DNA of 64,000 nucleotides from the NCBI RefSeq assembly GCF_002776525.5, contig NC_045438.1, positions 149,460,095-149,524,094 on the forward strand, given 5' to 3'. The position numbers were made by a program, and so were the translations under genes. The number at the start of each line of letters is the position of its first letter. The stretch's first letter is position 1. This document shows positions 1 to 11,429 of this stretch, in pieces. Source of the stretch: Piliocolobus tephrosceles (taxonomy: Eukaryota > Chordata > Mammalia > Primates > Cercopithecidae). The notes beneath the pieces were generated by a model that saw only the letters and a list, made by a program, of their open reading frames with translations, searched no databases and was not told the DNA's origin.

Positions 1-1729
1 GTTTCAATACGTGAGGTTTATGAGGGAAAGCATCATTCACACTATAGCAGTAAGTATTTGAAAAGTGTTGCTATATCTGAGGCCTTTTTAGAGAAAATGA
101 GAGGGCTGTGAGTAAGTCAGTGTGAAATGTGGAATTGGTAACTGGTAATTTGAAAATAATCTCATTCTTTCTCGACCACCTCAGCAGCTTGAGAGCTAGG
201 AGAGATCTATTTAATATACCATTTTTTAAACTGGTAATGGACATTATCCATAGATATTTTCAAAATTGTGGGAGCTGGAAAAGATTTTAACAGTCATCTC
301 AAACTATGTCTGTATTTTATAAATTTGGAAACTGAGATGTAGAGAAGCAAGAGAGTTATTGCCAGAGGCCATCCTCACTCCCATCGTATTTCCAGGTCAG
401 TAGTTTCCAGAAATTCTGCCTTGGGAAAACTGACACTGATTAGAGGTTTGAATTTTTGGCACTTAGCAAGCTAAATAATTTAGCATGTGTTATCTGAGAA
501 GGCTGAAGATATAGGTCTAATTTATGGGCCCTCATGTTGAAGGGACATCTAAACCAACTTGTTTTTGTCCATCAGTAGGTCAATGTTGCTTAAAAGAAGG
601 GTTTCAACTTCATCATATGGTGCCACAAGCCCTGCATAACATATATCAAATGCCCATGTATTGGAAAGAAGCTATCTGCTCCATTCCTCTGGATGAGAAG
701 GCCCTGGGAAAATCTTTTTGACTATCTGCTTTTAGCACTATGGCTGACTAGGTGATCTGAAAACCTCCTGTTATTATCTATTACACAGGACAAAGTCTAC
801 AAAGCATGTTGTTTTCATTTAAATTGGTGGAGATTTTCAAACCTTCTCCCCAAACTCCTGTCATCTGAACTGCAGTGAAGAACTGGGATCAGAACCACCA
901 GGGCTCAGGAGGAACAGGGTGACCTAAGGGTAGATCAGCAGAGTAGCAGTGGTGTTGGTTACTAAGTCTTGAGCAAATATTAAAGTAGGGAATCTGAGTC
1001 TAGGATTCTTGAACTGACCCAAGGTAAACAGGAGTTTTCTACCATTAATGACAGAACCCATAGTCAGAAAACATACCCAGACTGAAAGAAAGCCTTCTCA
1101 ATTTTTGACCTGCAGGATTTCCCCCAAAGAGATCAAGTGATGTGCTCACAATCAAAGATCATTAGCAAAGTAGAAAGGAAGCTGTATTAAAGTTATCTAT
1201 CGTAGAATAGCAAATTACTCTAAAAGTTAAAGTTTTATAAAATGACTATAAAATTCATTATCCTCCCATTTTCTGAGAATAGGAGGACCTAGAATTTGGG
1301 GAGTGGGTCAATGTTTTTCATAAGGGCACTGATCCTATTCATGAGGGCAAAGCATTCATACCTAATCACTTTCCAAAAGGTTCTACCTCTTAATCCTATA
1401 ACATTGGGTATTAGGTTTAAATGCGGGTTTCTCATAAACTTGCAGTTATTTGAAGGCTTGATGAGTGCTGGAGGATCCAATTCCAAAAGTACTCACTCAC
1501 CTGCGGTGTATTGGTGTTGGTTATTGATTGGAGATCTCAGTTCCTCTCCGTATGGGTCTCCCATTAGGCCAGCTGAGTGTACTCGTGACATAGCAGCTGG
1601 CTTCCATCAGAGTAATTGATCCAAGAGAGAGTAAGTCAGGAAGGAGCTATTCTTTTCATGTCCTAACCAGAAATGAAAACAGGGGCAAATTCCTTTGTAA
1701 TCTTGGGGGAAAAAAGGCTAACCATAAAA
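1..1729. other. Mostly single-copy non-coding sequence
   Basis: Apart from the SINE relic at 268-395, I recognise no repeat and no gene here. The open frames (the longest is 107 codons at 1296-1619) start at arbitrary ATGs, match nothing I know and are of chance length for AT-rich DNA. No CpG cluster or clear promoter element is visible. Confidence 0.6.
268..395 (-). repeat. tRNA-derived SINE relic (MIR/MIR3 type)
   Basis: The stretch around 325-360 (TTTTATAAATTTGGAAACTG then AGATGTAGAGAAG) matches the antisense MIR core reading, in consensus, acagatgaggaaactgaggc. The upstream part resembles the 'gagctggaagagacctta' arm found in MIR3-like SINEs. It is strongly diverged and its edges are uncertain. 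Confidence 0.5.
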
Positions 1730-1810
1730 AAACCAATCATATTTTAATATTTAAATTAAAAATTTAGTATTTAAGTTAATTTTTTATATTTTAATTAAAA
1801 TAAAAAATTA
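1730..1810. repeat. AT-rich low-complexity tract
   Basis: About 80 bases consisting almost only of A and T, with repeated ATTTAAATT / TTAATTAAAAT words. It directly precedes the L1 3' fragment. No coding or regulatory reading is supported. Confidence 0.7.
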
Positions 1811-1811
1811 T

Positions 1812-2252
1812 GTTCAGCAAATACACCATCAGAGAATAAGAAAAATAAATGGCAAACAAAGGGAGATATTTACAAGTCACTTAACAACAGAGGATTAATA
1901 TCCAGAATACATACATAATTTCTACAAATCAGTAAGAGACAACCCAACAGAAAAACAGGCAAAAGCCAAAACACACTTAAGATAAAGAGAAACAAGCGTG
2001 GCCAAAACAGATATAATGAGGTGCTCAACCTAGCTAATAATCAAAGAAATACAAGTTATGACTTTAATAAGATACAGTTTTACACCTATTTAATTATCTC
2101 AAATTAGAAGATCTGACAATACCCAGTATCAGAGAAGTGAATCAATGGGAAAGCCAGTAGGCACTAAATTGTTACAATCACTTTGGAAAGCAACTGGGCT
2201 TTCTCTTGTGAAGGTGAATACTTACATATTGTCTCTACCCAGCAGTTGTATT
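1812..2252 (+). mobile_element. Old L1 (L1M) 3' ORF2 fragment, left part
   Basis: The sequence follows the sense-strand L1 ORF2 C-terminal region in order: the 'ggattaatatccagaatac' block near 1892, the block corresponding to 'gccaacaagcacatgaaaagatgctcaac' near 1998-2030, and the 'cactttggaaagcaactggg' block near 2181. Many substitutions and stops mark it as an ancient mammalian-wide L1. It is interrupted by MER20 and resumes at 2465. Confidence 0.75.
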
Positions 2253-2260
2253 TCTAGGTA

Positions 2261-2456
2261 AGTGATTTTGACCCCTAGAGTACCTTTGGCAGTGTCGGGA
2301 GACAATTTTGGTTGTCACAACTTGGAGACACTACTGACATCTAGTGGGTAGAGGCCAGGGATGCTGCTAAACATGTTATGATGCATAGGACAATTTCACA
2401 CAACAAAGAATTATCTGGCCCCACACATCAGTACTGCTGAGGTTGAGAAACTCTGT
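2261..2456 (+). mobile_element. MER20 hAT-Charlie DNA transposon (5' truncated)
   Basis: The order of blocks fits MER20: AGTGATTTTGACCCCTAGAG, then a 'tggttgtcacaactt' block, then 'ctagtgggtagaggccaggg', then the 3' end GGTTGAGAAACTCTG. It sits inside the old L1. An apparent 8-bp duplication flanks it (TCTAGGTA at 2253-2260, CCTAGGTA at 2457-2464), fitting hAT target-site size. The first roughly 20 bases of the consensus seem to be missing, so the flanking match could be partly coincidental. Confidence 0.75.
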
Positions 2457-2464
2457 CCTAGGTA

Positions 2465-2880
2465 TATGTGTTAGTGAAACTTGCACACATGTGCAACAGG
2501 AGATGTAGAAGAATATATTCATGACAGCAACAGCTAACTAGAAGCCATAATTCTCCTTTAACAGGAGAACAGATAAATCAATTGTAACATAGCTCTTCCA
2601 TGGAATACACATGATTGAACTATAGCCACAGACAACCATGATGCAAAGTGAAAAACAACAAATTTCATAAGAAGATATCCCATGTAATATGTTTAATGAA
2701 CTGCTCAAAAAGAAGCACAACTGAAAAAATCTGTTATTTAGGCCTACCAACAAGCAAATGACAAGAGTATAACAGTAGAGTAAGCAATAATTACATAAAA
2801 TTCAAAGTGCTGGTTACTGTTTGTGCAAAATGAGAGGAATATTTCAGCATGGAAGCGGGGGATAAATACAGGGAAGCATT
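2465..2880 (+). mobile_element. Old L1 (L1M) 3' fragment, right part
   Basis: Continuation of the L1 split by MER20. The blocks correspond to L1 text about mini-insertions of the C-terminal ORF2 and the 3' UTR ('gcaacaggagatgtagaagaat', 'caattgtaacatagctcttcc', 'catgattgaactatagccac'). The 3' boundary is diffuse and no poly-A is left. Confidence 0.6.
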
Positions 2881-2957
2881 GCAACCATGTTTGAATATTT
2901 CGTTTGGATGGTAGGTTCACAGTTGCTCATTACACTATCAAACTTTATAACCTACAT

Positions 2958-3503
2958 CAGCAGTTCCCAACCTTTTTTTTGGCACCAGGGGCAGGCTTCG
3001 TGGAGGACAATTTTTCCACAGACCAGGGATATTAGACAATTTGGGGATGATTCAAGGGTATTATTAATACATTTATTGTGCTCTTTATCTCTATTCCATT
3101 GTAACACTAAATGAAATAATTATACAATTCACCATAATGTAAAATCAGTGGGAGACCCGAGCTTGTTTTTTTCTATTTGTTTGTTTTTGTTTTTTGCAAC
3201 TAGACAGTCTGGTCTGAGGGTGATGGGAGACAGTGACAGATCATCAGGCATTAGATTCTCATAAAGAGCATGCAACCTAGATCCCTCGCATGTGCAGTTC
3301 ACCATAGGGTTCACGCTCCTATGAGTGTCTAATGTCGCTGCTGATCTGACAGGAGGCAGAGCTCAGGTGCTAATTCAATCAATGGGAGGCAGATGTAAAT
3401 ACAGATGAAGCTCCTCTCACCCACTGCTCACCTCCTGCTCTGCCAGTTTCTAACAGCAACCAGTACCAGTACCCATCCATGGCCTGGGAGTCGAGGACCC
3501 CTG
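2958..3503 (-). mobile_element. MER1A hAT-Charlie element, essentially full length
   Basis: Both ends are recognisable. The left end is CAGCAGTTCCCAACC. On the minus strand the right end reads CAGGGGTCCTCGACTCCCAG. The internal blocks CAGGAGGTGAGCAGTGGGTG and TCTCATAGGAGCGTGAACCC (minus-strand reading) are typical of MER1. The length of about 546 bp fits MER1A. An 8-bp target-site duplication with one mismatch flanks it: ACCTACAT at 2950-2957 and ACTTACAT at 3504-3511. It is a non-autonomous relic with no coding capacity. Confidence 0.85.
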
Positions 3504-3507
3504 ACTT

Positions 3508-3548
3508 ACATATACATATATATACACATACATACATACATACATATG
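3508..3548. repeat. (TACA)n/(TA)n microsatellite
   Basis: Alternating TATACATA and CATACATACATA units immediately downstream of MER1A. Confidence 0.8.
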
Positions 3549-3750
3549 TCACATGTTATTTTGTACTATTGTATTAAAATGTAAATAAGTAAATAGAAAT
3601 CATTATTCAGGCAGACGTGGTGAGGTAGATTATACAATATAACTACACAAGGAACTACCTGAAATTACAGCAACCAACTTGCTTTTGTCCTTTTGGAGAG
3701 GAGATGCTGCTCTTTTGATGGACTAGGCTCAAAATCCTAATCCTAACATG

Positions 3751-3783
3751 AATTTATCTCATGAGTGTAATTTATCTCATGAG
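3751..3783. repeat. 15-bp perfect direct repeat, period 18
   Basis: AATTTATCTCATGAG occurs at 3751-3765 and again at 3769-3783, separated by 3 bases. This is a simple short tandem duplication in otherwise single-copy DNA (3549-3931). Confidence 0.85.
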
Positions 3784-3931
3784 GTCTGTCCCAGCAGTTT
3801 ACTAGAGTAGCGACCATCACATCAATATTGTTGACGTAAGCACCCCTTTACCTTTAAGTTATGTTGGCAATAAACACAAAGAACACAAAGCAAATAAAGG
3901 ATAGCATGGGGATTGTTAAGACATTTCTCTC

Positions 3932-3998
3932 TATATATATATACATATATATACACACACACACACACACATATATATACACATATATGTATATATAT
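3932..3998. repeat. (TA)n(CA)n compound microsatellite, left block
   Basis: TATATATATA / CACACACACACA / TATATA blocks. Together with 4038-4089 it forms one compound microsatellite interrupted by a 34-base unique insert. Confidence 0.9.
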
Positions 3999-4003
3999 TT
4001 GTC

Positions 4004-4037
4004 CAACATTGCTGGACAAAACAGCTTTGCTAAAGTT
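4004..4037 (+). repeat. 34-base insert duplicated at 5423-5456
   Basis: The insert between the two microsatellite blocks matches 5423-5456 at 31 of 34 positions. Shared words are CAACATTGCTGGACAAA and AGCTTTGCT. It is in the same orientation, 1.42 kb apart. The copy at 5423 lies in continuous non-repetitive sequence, so that is probably the source. Confidence 0.85.
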
Positions 4038-4089
4038 TATATATATATACACACATACACACACACATATACTGTATATATATATACAC
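4038..4089. repeat. (TA)n(CA)n compound microsatellite, right block
   Basis: TATATATATACACAC, then CACACACATATA, then GTATATATATATACAC. See the left block at 3932. Confidence 0.9.
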
Positions 4090-5171
4090 TGGTAGGGGCA
4101 TAACACCATATGTAACAACAGGGAGTAAGCAGATGATCTGCTGGATTTCTTTGTTTCTTCAAGAAGACCCTGATTCTTCTTAAAAACCAAATTTTCACAA
4201 TCATGTGCCTTTAAACCACAGGTTGGAAAACTGAGACAGCCCAAGTGATTTGGAGTGCCCGGGCCACCTACCAGTCTTAAACAAAATTGTAAAGATTTCA
4301 TTTCTTTTTCTTTCTTTCTTCTTATTCTAACTGGGCTTTCCAAGGGCCAGCCTGCCTCTATTTCTATTCTCAGCTGACTTTCAAATAATCCCTGCTAGAG
4401 CGTTAATTGAAAAGCAAGGTATTAACTGATTAGAGCTCAGTATGATCCCCCCAGGGTGATTTTATTTTCATAGGGGACTCATAAAGGTTGGGGTGGGTAA
4501 CAGGGAGTGAAGGCTCAGAGATGACCTTCAGGAAGCTATAGCTAACTCCAACACCTGACGGAGCAAACAAAAAATATTTGTTATGCAGCCTCTGAAAGGT
4601 TGGCAAAACCTTGCTTCGGGCCCTGTTTAAACACGCAGGCTCTGTCTACTACTTTTGGAACTGAACTGCAATAAAACCTCTTATTTTCCTGACCCAAGAG
4701 GAAATATTTTATAAATTATAGCGTAGAGAATTATTTGGCCAATATTTAGACCTGAAATACCCTGAAGAGTGAGAAAGGTAAGGAAAAGAATAGATTTGGA
4801 GAAAGCACAAAGGCCAAAGTCAATCAACAAAATGCTTAACAGTGTAAAGAGAAAAAACTTTTCAAGTGTCCAAGCATAAATGTCAAGAGTATTTCAATAA
4901 AACCCAAAAGGCTCGAAGTTGAAGCAGGTGTGAGAAAAGGGGATAGAGAAGATCCCCGAGGAGAATACAAGCATGTGGGATGTGTATCTCTATTTACACA
5001 ATAATTGTTCCACCACCTTCCTGTTTCACAGTACTTGATATTAGCAACTGCTTCGCCTGATAAGAAACAGTATCAGCCATTTATAAAAGAGGTATCCCTG
5101 AGTCAGGATGTTTAAGCCAGCAAAAACTGGTCACAGCTGAATCCAAATCCAAATCAAATGTTCAATACCTG
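4090..5171. other. Single-copy non-coding sequence
   Basis: No recognised repeat and no plausible exon. A short CT-rich run lies near 4300-4325. A 173-codon minus frame over 3822-4343 is created by reading through the CA/TA microsatellite and is not a gene. Confidence 0.55.
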
Positions 5172-5332
5172 TTCTTAAACTTTACTGTGCGTAACTCATC
5201 TCACAATGTTCATGACACATGAAGATTCCAGAATCACAGCTGAGGTGATTCCAATATAGCAGTTCTGGGGCATGGCCCAGGAGTTTACAGTTTAGGAGTA
5301 TGCCAATTGATTCTAAGGTAGGCAGTGGTCCA
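5172..5332 (+). mobile_element. MER5A/B-like hAT relic
   Basis: TTCTTAAACTTTACTGTGCG, then TCTGGGGCATGGCCCAGGAG, then the terminal block near CAGTGGTCCACTGTG, follow the order of MER5A. The central part is rearranged or diverged. Confidence 0.6.
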
Positions 5333-6455
5333 CTGTGAAACAGGCTTCAGAAAGCCTAACCTACGGTTTGTATTCAGTGCTTGCACCCCTCCTTCCATCT
5401 CTCAAACTGCCATTTGCTCCAGCAACATTGCTGGACAAACTAGCTTTGCTGAAGTTGGGCCTGAGAGATCCTCTCCTCATTGGCACCAGGCATCTCTTAC
5501 CTTCTGTTCCAAGTGGGTCACCTCCCATGCAGGCTGCTGCGTGCGACGCCTGCAGGAACCTACTCTGTGCTCACACAGGGGCAAAACTGGAAATGTGAGG
5601 GGGGCTAAAACTCCCAGGGGAATTCCTTGATCAAAGGAGGCAGGAACCAGTAGGTAAATATTCACAAGTTGCCATTCCTCAGGACAATTGTCTCATTCTG
5701 TATGATTTCCCCAGAGGGTCCTAGCAGGAATGAATCCCAGTTGCCCACAGGGATGGCCAGTTATATAACTCTTCTTCTCTTCCCAGTCCAAAAGTAAACT
5801 ACTTATCCAAAAGTAAACTACTACGTGGGAGCTCTTGCTGCAAACCCTGCCGTCTGAGAAGAACACAAGCTGAGGGAAGGTTCACCCGAGAGACTGGCTC
5901 TGGAAACCAAGAAGGAGAGAGTGAAGGGGAGGGACAAAGAGGCCTGGGTATATTCTTCCCATGCTGCCTCACTCAGAGTGGCCCCATTTTGTCTGTTTTG
6001 TGCATTACACTTCTCCATTTTAGTTTCCTTAAAAATAAAATTATGGAGATAAAAGGTATTTGAAAATAATCAGTCTAAGAAAAAGGCTCAAATCTTGGCA
6101 GCAAGAGCCCAAGATTGACCACTAGTACAACCTGAAATCAAGTACATAATATCCCCAGCATTGGTTTTCTTGTGTACATGACAGGGTTGTTGAGACAATA
6201 ACACACGATTATTATTAACTGATAATATAAAATTAATACGAGTATGCCATGTGGCCCAGACCCAATCTCTCTCTCCATGCAGTTATTAACAGGCTCTTGT
6301 TTGATTCTGTGATTTTGTTCACACTAATAAGCCATTGGACACAAGTCACACAAACCCTAAAGTGGTTAGTTAGAAATCTTACGATGTTTGTGCAAAATGT
6401 GGCTTCATCTGTTGATGCTGCATTGATATGAGTTTGCTGTTAATACAAGTTTCAA
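5333..6455. other. Single-copy non-coding sequence
   Basis: Slightly GC-richer around 5380-5600, which includes the probable source copy of the 34-base duplication at 5423-5456. Short open frames overlap each other on both strands and show no recognisable protein. Confidence 0.5.
5787..5824. repeat. 19-bp tandem duplication
   Basis: TCCAAAAGTAAACTACTTA is immediately followed by TCCAAAAGTAAACTACTAC. The two copies differ only in the last two bases. It looks recent. Confidence 0.9.
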
Positions 6456-6510
6456 GAAAGGAAAGGAAAGGAAATGGAAGGGAAAGGAAAGGAAGGAAAG
6501 GGAAGAAAAA
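6456..6510 (+). repeat. (GGAAA)n microsatellite
   Basis: Runs of GAAAG and GGAAA units with minor interruptions, about 55 bp of pure purine sequence. Confidence 0.9.
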
Positions 6511-6867
6511 TAAATTCTCACTAAACATGAAGCATAATTATATGACTTCTACATCCTGTCTAGGATACAGGTGCACATTTGGTACACTCTTATTCTCTCT
6601 TTTCCTCTACAGTTTCTTTCCTGGGTTACCTGGTAGTCTGCTGCCATCCATGTACTTTCCTCATGTCAAGGCTAGGCATTCTCCTAGATTCTTCCATAGG
6701 TTCTTCTGATGTGGAAGTGCGATATAAACATAAAAGCCTTGTTTGTTATATCAGAAACTATGGATCCACAGACGTTTCCATTTGTTCCCAAATTTTGCTC
6801 TACAAGAACAAAATAAAATGGAACCAAAATGAAGCTATTATGCCTCATGTATGATATATATTCAAAT
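6511..6867. other. Single-copy sequence, nothing recognised
   Basis: Two overlapping frames of about 90 codons exist on the plus strand, but neither resembles a known protein. Confidence 0.5.
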
Positions 6868-7440
6868 AATTTTCATTGAGATATAACATGCATAGAAAAA
6901 GAGTACATAAATCATAAATGTACAGCTTGAGAAATTTTCACAAAATATATCCTCTTGTGTAATCAGCACACAGGCCAAGAAGATTACAAGTACCCAATTA
7001 CCCTCCCTATGCCACTCTCAGTCATTACTTACACTCCAAAGAGAGCTGATATACTGACTTCCAATACTATCAATTTACTTTGCTGGTTTCTGAGGTTTGT
7101 ATACATAGAATCACAACTTATACTCAAATGTGTCTGGTTTCTTTAATTCAATATTGTAAGATTCATCTGTGTCATTACTTTTAGTAGTAGTTCATTTTCA
7201 TTGCTATGCGTAGCATTTACTTGTATAAATATAAGATAATTAATGTATTCATTCTACTGTATTGAACATTTTAGTTTTTTTCTAGATTTTGCCCATTTCA
7301 AAGAGTGCCATTATGAGGATTCTTGAATGTCTTTTGCTACATCATGCTTGCACTGCTTTGGGGAAGGTACTTAAAGTGGAGTGCCTGGGTACACAGGTTT
7401 AACTATGTACTCACATGCTTTACAAAGGAATTGGAAATTA
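6868..7440 (-). mobile_element. Ancient L1M 3' end
   Basis: It reads as antisense L1 3' UTR and ORF2 3' region. TTTTCATTGAGATATAACAT resembles the antisense L1M 3' UTR. The blocks 'ttgaacattttagtttttttc' and 'gcccatttcaaagagtgcc' correspond to the 'tttgctattatgaataaagc' zone. GGTACTTAAAGTGGAGTGCC corresponds to the 'cctaggagtgggattgc' zone. It is heavily diverged. Confidence 0.7.
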
Positions 7441-7499
7441 ACAAGATCATTTAAAATGTGTATGTTAATATGTAGGGCCACATCCAGCCAAGACATTCT

Positions 7500-7524
7500 A
7501 GGAAAAAACAAAACAAAACAAAAC
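7500..7524 (+). repeat. (AAAAC)n short microsatellite
   Basis: AAAACAAAACAAAACAAAAC run. A 14-bp tandem ACTAATTAAGAC duplication follows at about 7577-7603. Confidence 0.8.
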
Positions 7525-7823
7525 ACCACTACCATCAAAGTGGAAAGACACTACCAAGTATGACTTATTATGAAACTACACTAATTAAGACACTAATTAA
7601 GACAGTATTTTAAAAAAATTTTAAAAAATAAAACAAAGCAGTAATAAAAAATCTTTATGTATATTGTGGAAAACCAATTTTCTTCTTCCTTTTTCCCTTC
7701 CTCCTTTACTTTCCACCTTCCCACCATTTGTTTTTTCATTCATCTAACAACATACATCAGATATCAGTGGTTACAAATCAGCAACACACATGCCAATTAT
7801 GTGAGTTATTTAAAATATTTATT

Positions 7824-7866
7824 TTATAGTTATTTAAAACAATTATGTTATAGTTATTTAAAACAA
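7824..7866. repeat. 24-bp-period tandem duplication
   Basis: TTATAGTTATTTAAAACAA occurs at 7824-7842 and 7848-7866. A third, partial unit (GTTATTTAAAATA) lies just upstream at about 7805. Confidence 0.85.
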
Positions 7867-10354
7867 CTATGAATATTTTAAAATACTTTATGTTAAAAAT
7901 AAATCCTGTTGCCAATGTAATTGTGAGAATTTACATGAGATCCAATTATGGGGCATCTCTTGAAAATTTGGCAGATCTGGCAACCTCAGGCCAACAGTAT
8001 TCCACAGCAACAGTCTGCTGGATTTTGTGAAACACTTGCCAGCTTAAGACAGGGCAAACCTCTCAGGTTTACCTTAATCCTCACTGGGCCTGTTTCACTC
8101 ATGTATATTTATTACCTGCCTGACCCCTGTAGGAATTTGCATTCAAGATTTCTATTACCATAAATGTTTGAATAGAGTAGTTAGACATAAAAACATGTTT
8201 CCAAAGAAATTATAGATGCACAAATATCAATATTGTTTTCTATTTAGATACAGTTTTCAGTGTTCTACATATGGCAGCTAAAAAGATTCTTTCTTCTTCT
8301 TCTTTAGTTTTGGGCATAAATCCCTTCTTGTTTCCACAGGAACATTAGCTCAAATTTGCAGATACTGTGTGATACAGATAAAATTGTTGCATTTAAAACC
8401 ATATGTCACACTGAACTGCTCAAGAGGCATCAAGCCTTTCTTACTTGCAGATCTTTAAAGATACGATTTTATGCTCAGTTAAGATGGAAAAGAGCATTAG
8501 GTTTGAAGATAAACCTATTTACTGTGGAAGCACTCGCTAAATTATTTCACCAAATTATTAGGTAGAGAGACATTAGTAGAGTATGTTAAAAGTGAACTTT
8601 TTCAACTTACATATGTCTTCCTCCATATTCATCAGCTGCCAGGGATTATTGTCTTGATAGTAGCTGGATACATAAGGATATGACAGACCTTGGTCCTATT
8701 TCTTTTATACATTTGTATTTACTTTTTAAAAGTTGTAATAAGGATCTCAATTCTTTAAGTGGCTATGAATCATTTAAAATTGTATGGGAACTGTTGCTCT
8801 ATTTCAGGCCATCATTATATTATGGTGATAGAAAGGCATAAAACTCTATTACCATTTCATAGAGATAAAATAAATCAACTTGAGTAATACAAAATAAAGT
8901 AGTTCACAACCGTGAAAAGTCCTTCAGGAATAAGATGCTTTTCAGCATTACTATTCTTCACTCCCATACATATAACTTGTGCATCCTTCTCAGACACAGA
9001 GCACATAATGGAAGTACATGTCTTGTTTTAAGAAAATGTGACCCCTAGGGCCCTGTTCTCTTAAGAAGTATTTAATACATCTCATGCAAATAGAAAGTTT
9101 AAATGACAAGCATACTGAATTCAGATCTCAGATTTACCAAATTGGCTTCATTCAGCTGTCTTACATGTGTATATAAATGTATACACACATATATTTTTCT
9201 TCTTCTTCAAGTGAATATTAAAAGCCAAGTAAGAAATAAAGAGGATTGGAAGTGATCAGAGAGAATATCAATGAAAAATTTCTTGGCTCAGAGGTGACCA
9301 GAACCCACAACCCCAGTACCACTTAGCCAATCTAAGTCTTGAAAACAAAGAGAGTAACATTATGATAGTCTACACAGAATATTTACAATAGTAGTAAATA
9401 AACAGAATGGAGAGTCAGTTTGGGGCACATACACACATATCCAACATAAGGCCATTTTGGACTTAGGAGAACCTAAAGCTCAAATTGCTCCCATCACCGT
9501 TCACTGGGACCTTATTTTCAGTTTCTAATTTTACTCAGTTCTTTTCACTCCTACCTCCCACCCCTGGTCCATTTCCTCCCCTCTACCCTGTCCCAGGTGT
9601 TGATTTTGAGATCTACAGACTAAAAAGAAAACATGGCCTCTACTGTTCTCCCACACATCTATATATTTGCTTCTTCCATTGTTCCAGTGCACCAAATGAA
9701 ATGGAAAAAGGGAGGTGGTACTGAAGCTGTAGAACTTGAGTCAGAAATCAAAAATCTTAAGACAATTTTTATATGCTTCTCACAGTACATTTTCAGCCAC
9801 TATTCCTTCCTCTGACATAAACTTGGTTTTGAGTCTTTTCCTCCAAGTTCTCCAGTCCCTCAACATATTAAATATCCCTTCTCCAGTGAATTCACTCTCT
9901 CTCCAGCAGGACATCCACCTTGAAAGTTGATCTTCCATACTCAATGGCCTTATTTCCTTCTCTAACACCCGACAGGTCCCCATCAGCTACTACTTTTTCT
10001 TGCTCTAAAAGTTTTCCCAAATTTACAACCTTGCTTTGCAATCTTCAGATCCCAGTCAGTAAATACATCACAAGTTTCAAACACAAAAGGTCATATGAAA
10101 GTTTCCTCTTATACTGGTCATACACTAATCCCAAATGAAATTCCTAATAAACCAGTTGTCAAACATTCAACTCTTGCTTGCAGGTCATCAGTGTTGTTGA
10201 GGAATTTTGTAATATAGTTTTAGAGTGGGACTTTACACGTTTATAACTGCCAGCTTTGTAAGAAATCCTCTGACTTGACCCCAGTTTTTTCTGTCCTCTC
10301 AAGCCCCTTCTTGAATTTTCTTGCTGTCAAACTTTAAATATGAGAGTGGTATGC

Positions 10355-10355
<1 letters not shown>
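7867..10355. other. Long single-copy stretch
   Basis: About 2.5 kb in which I recognise no interspersed repeat with confidence and no gene. Open frames stay under 80 codons. A pyrimidine-rich part at 9485-9600 and 9780-10000 looks weakly repeat-like but I could not assign it. Confidence 0.5.

Positions 10356-10410
<55 letters not shown>
10356..10410 (+). repeat. (TG)27 microsatellite
   Basis: About 55 uninterrupted bases of TG. The purity and length predict high polymorphism between individuals and make it a candidate Z-DNA former. Confidence 0.97.
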
Positions 10411-10413
<3 letters not shown>

Positions 10414-10599
10414 AGATAGTCAATAATCTGAATCCGGCCAGTTCTCTTTCCTGTATTCCCCAAATCAATGAAAATCTTCATTTTCAAATTCAACATTGCC
10501 ACTTGGGTTGTGCTCTTTATTGCATTTCTATCTCCATGGAGACTATACAAATCCAGTGTTTCTATCTTATACTTAATTCTCTTTGCTAATTTCTATGCT

Positions 10600-10980
10600 T
10601 CAGCTGGGAAATATACTCTGACCTTTTTTTATCCCTAGCAAGTTCTCTTTAAATTTTCCTTTCTTTCCCTTAACCATAAAACTTTTAAAAAGTATATAAT
10701 AGATATTTACCATTTCCTTCCTTCCCCTTCTCTTCAACCTCCCAATATTTCTTTCCACATCCGTATCCCCAGCAGCACCTCTGATTTTATTAAAGCTCCA
10801 AGCTTGTGGCACTATCTACTTACTGGATATCTTCAACTGGAAATTTTATAGGCACCTCTAATTTAATATGTCTGAAACCAGATTTATTATCTTCCCTTTG
10901 CTAAAATAGTCTCTTTCTCTGCTATCTCTCAACCCACTTATAAACATCACTTAGAATGTTTTCTCTTTTTGATTCTTCAT
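10600..10980 (-). repeat. Possible ancient interspersed repeat, class unknown
   Basis: The block near 10830-10880 (TGGATATCTTCAACTGG, then TAGGCACCTCTAATTTAATA, then TGTCTGAAACC) resembles an old mammalian repeat whose antisense reads 'gacatctccacttggatgtc'. A sense-orientation relative may lie at 29370-29870. I cannot name the family. Confidence 0.35.
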
Positions 10981-11429
10981 GTTCAATAAGGACTGAAAGA
11001 ATTGTAAAGCAGGGGGTTAGTGTTCAGCTGTCCATGTAGCTAACATACCTAGGTAACCACAATGCATCATTAGACATTCAGGAATAACACAAGTGTAGAC
11101 AGTCTATTTTTATTTGGGTGCTTTGTGTTCCTTGTTGTATCATCTTAAGAAAAGGAACTTGTAATAGCTGTGGATTTCCCTTCTAGATGAAACTCATTTG
11201 TGTTCACATTTCCATTTCAGAAAAGAGGAAGGCAGCACCAATTTTAATTAAAAATCTCAAGATATAAATTCACCTAGCCAGACGTTATTCCATAGAACGT
11301 TCTTTCTTAAAGATCATTATTTCCTAATTAACACACTGGGTATATGTTATATTTATCTAAATGGAGCTGGTGTTAAGAATGGGGTAAGACACATTCTTTT
11401 TGATAATCTTAAGCAAGTATGACCCTCCT
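10981..11429. other. Single-copy sequence, nothing recognised
   Basis: AT-rich, with no long frame and no repeat I can name. Confidence 0.5.

Noticed and set aside
3822..4343. 173-codon minus-strand frame, the longest outside L1
   Set aside because: It exists because CA/TA repeats contain no stops in that frame. The translation is Tyr-Ile/Cys-Val repeats.
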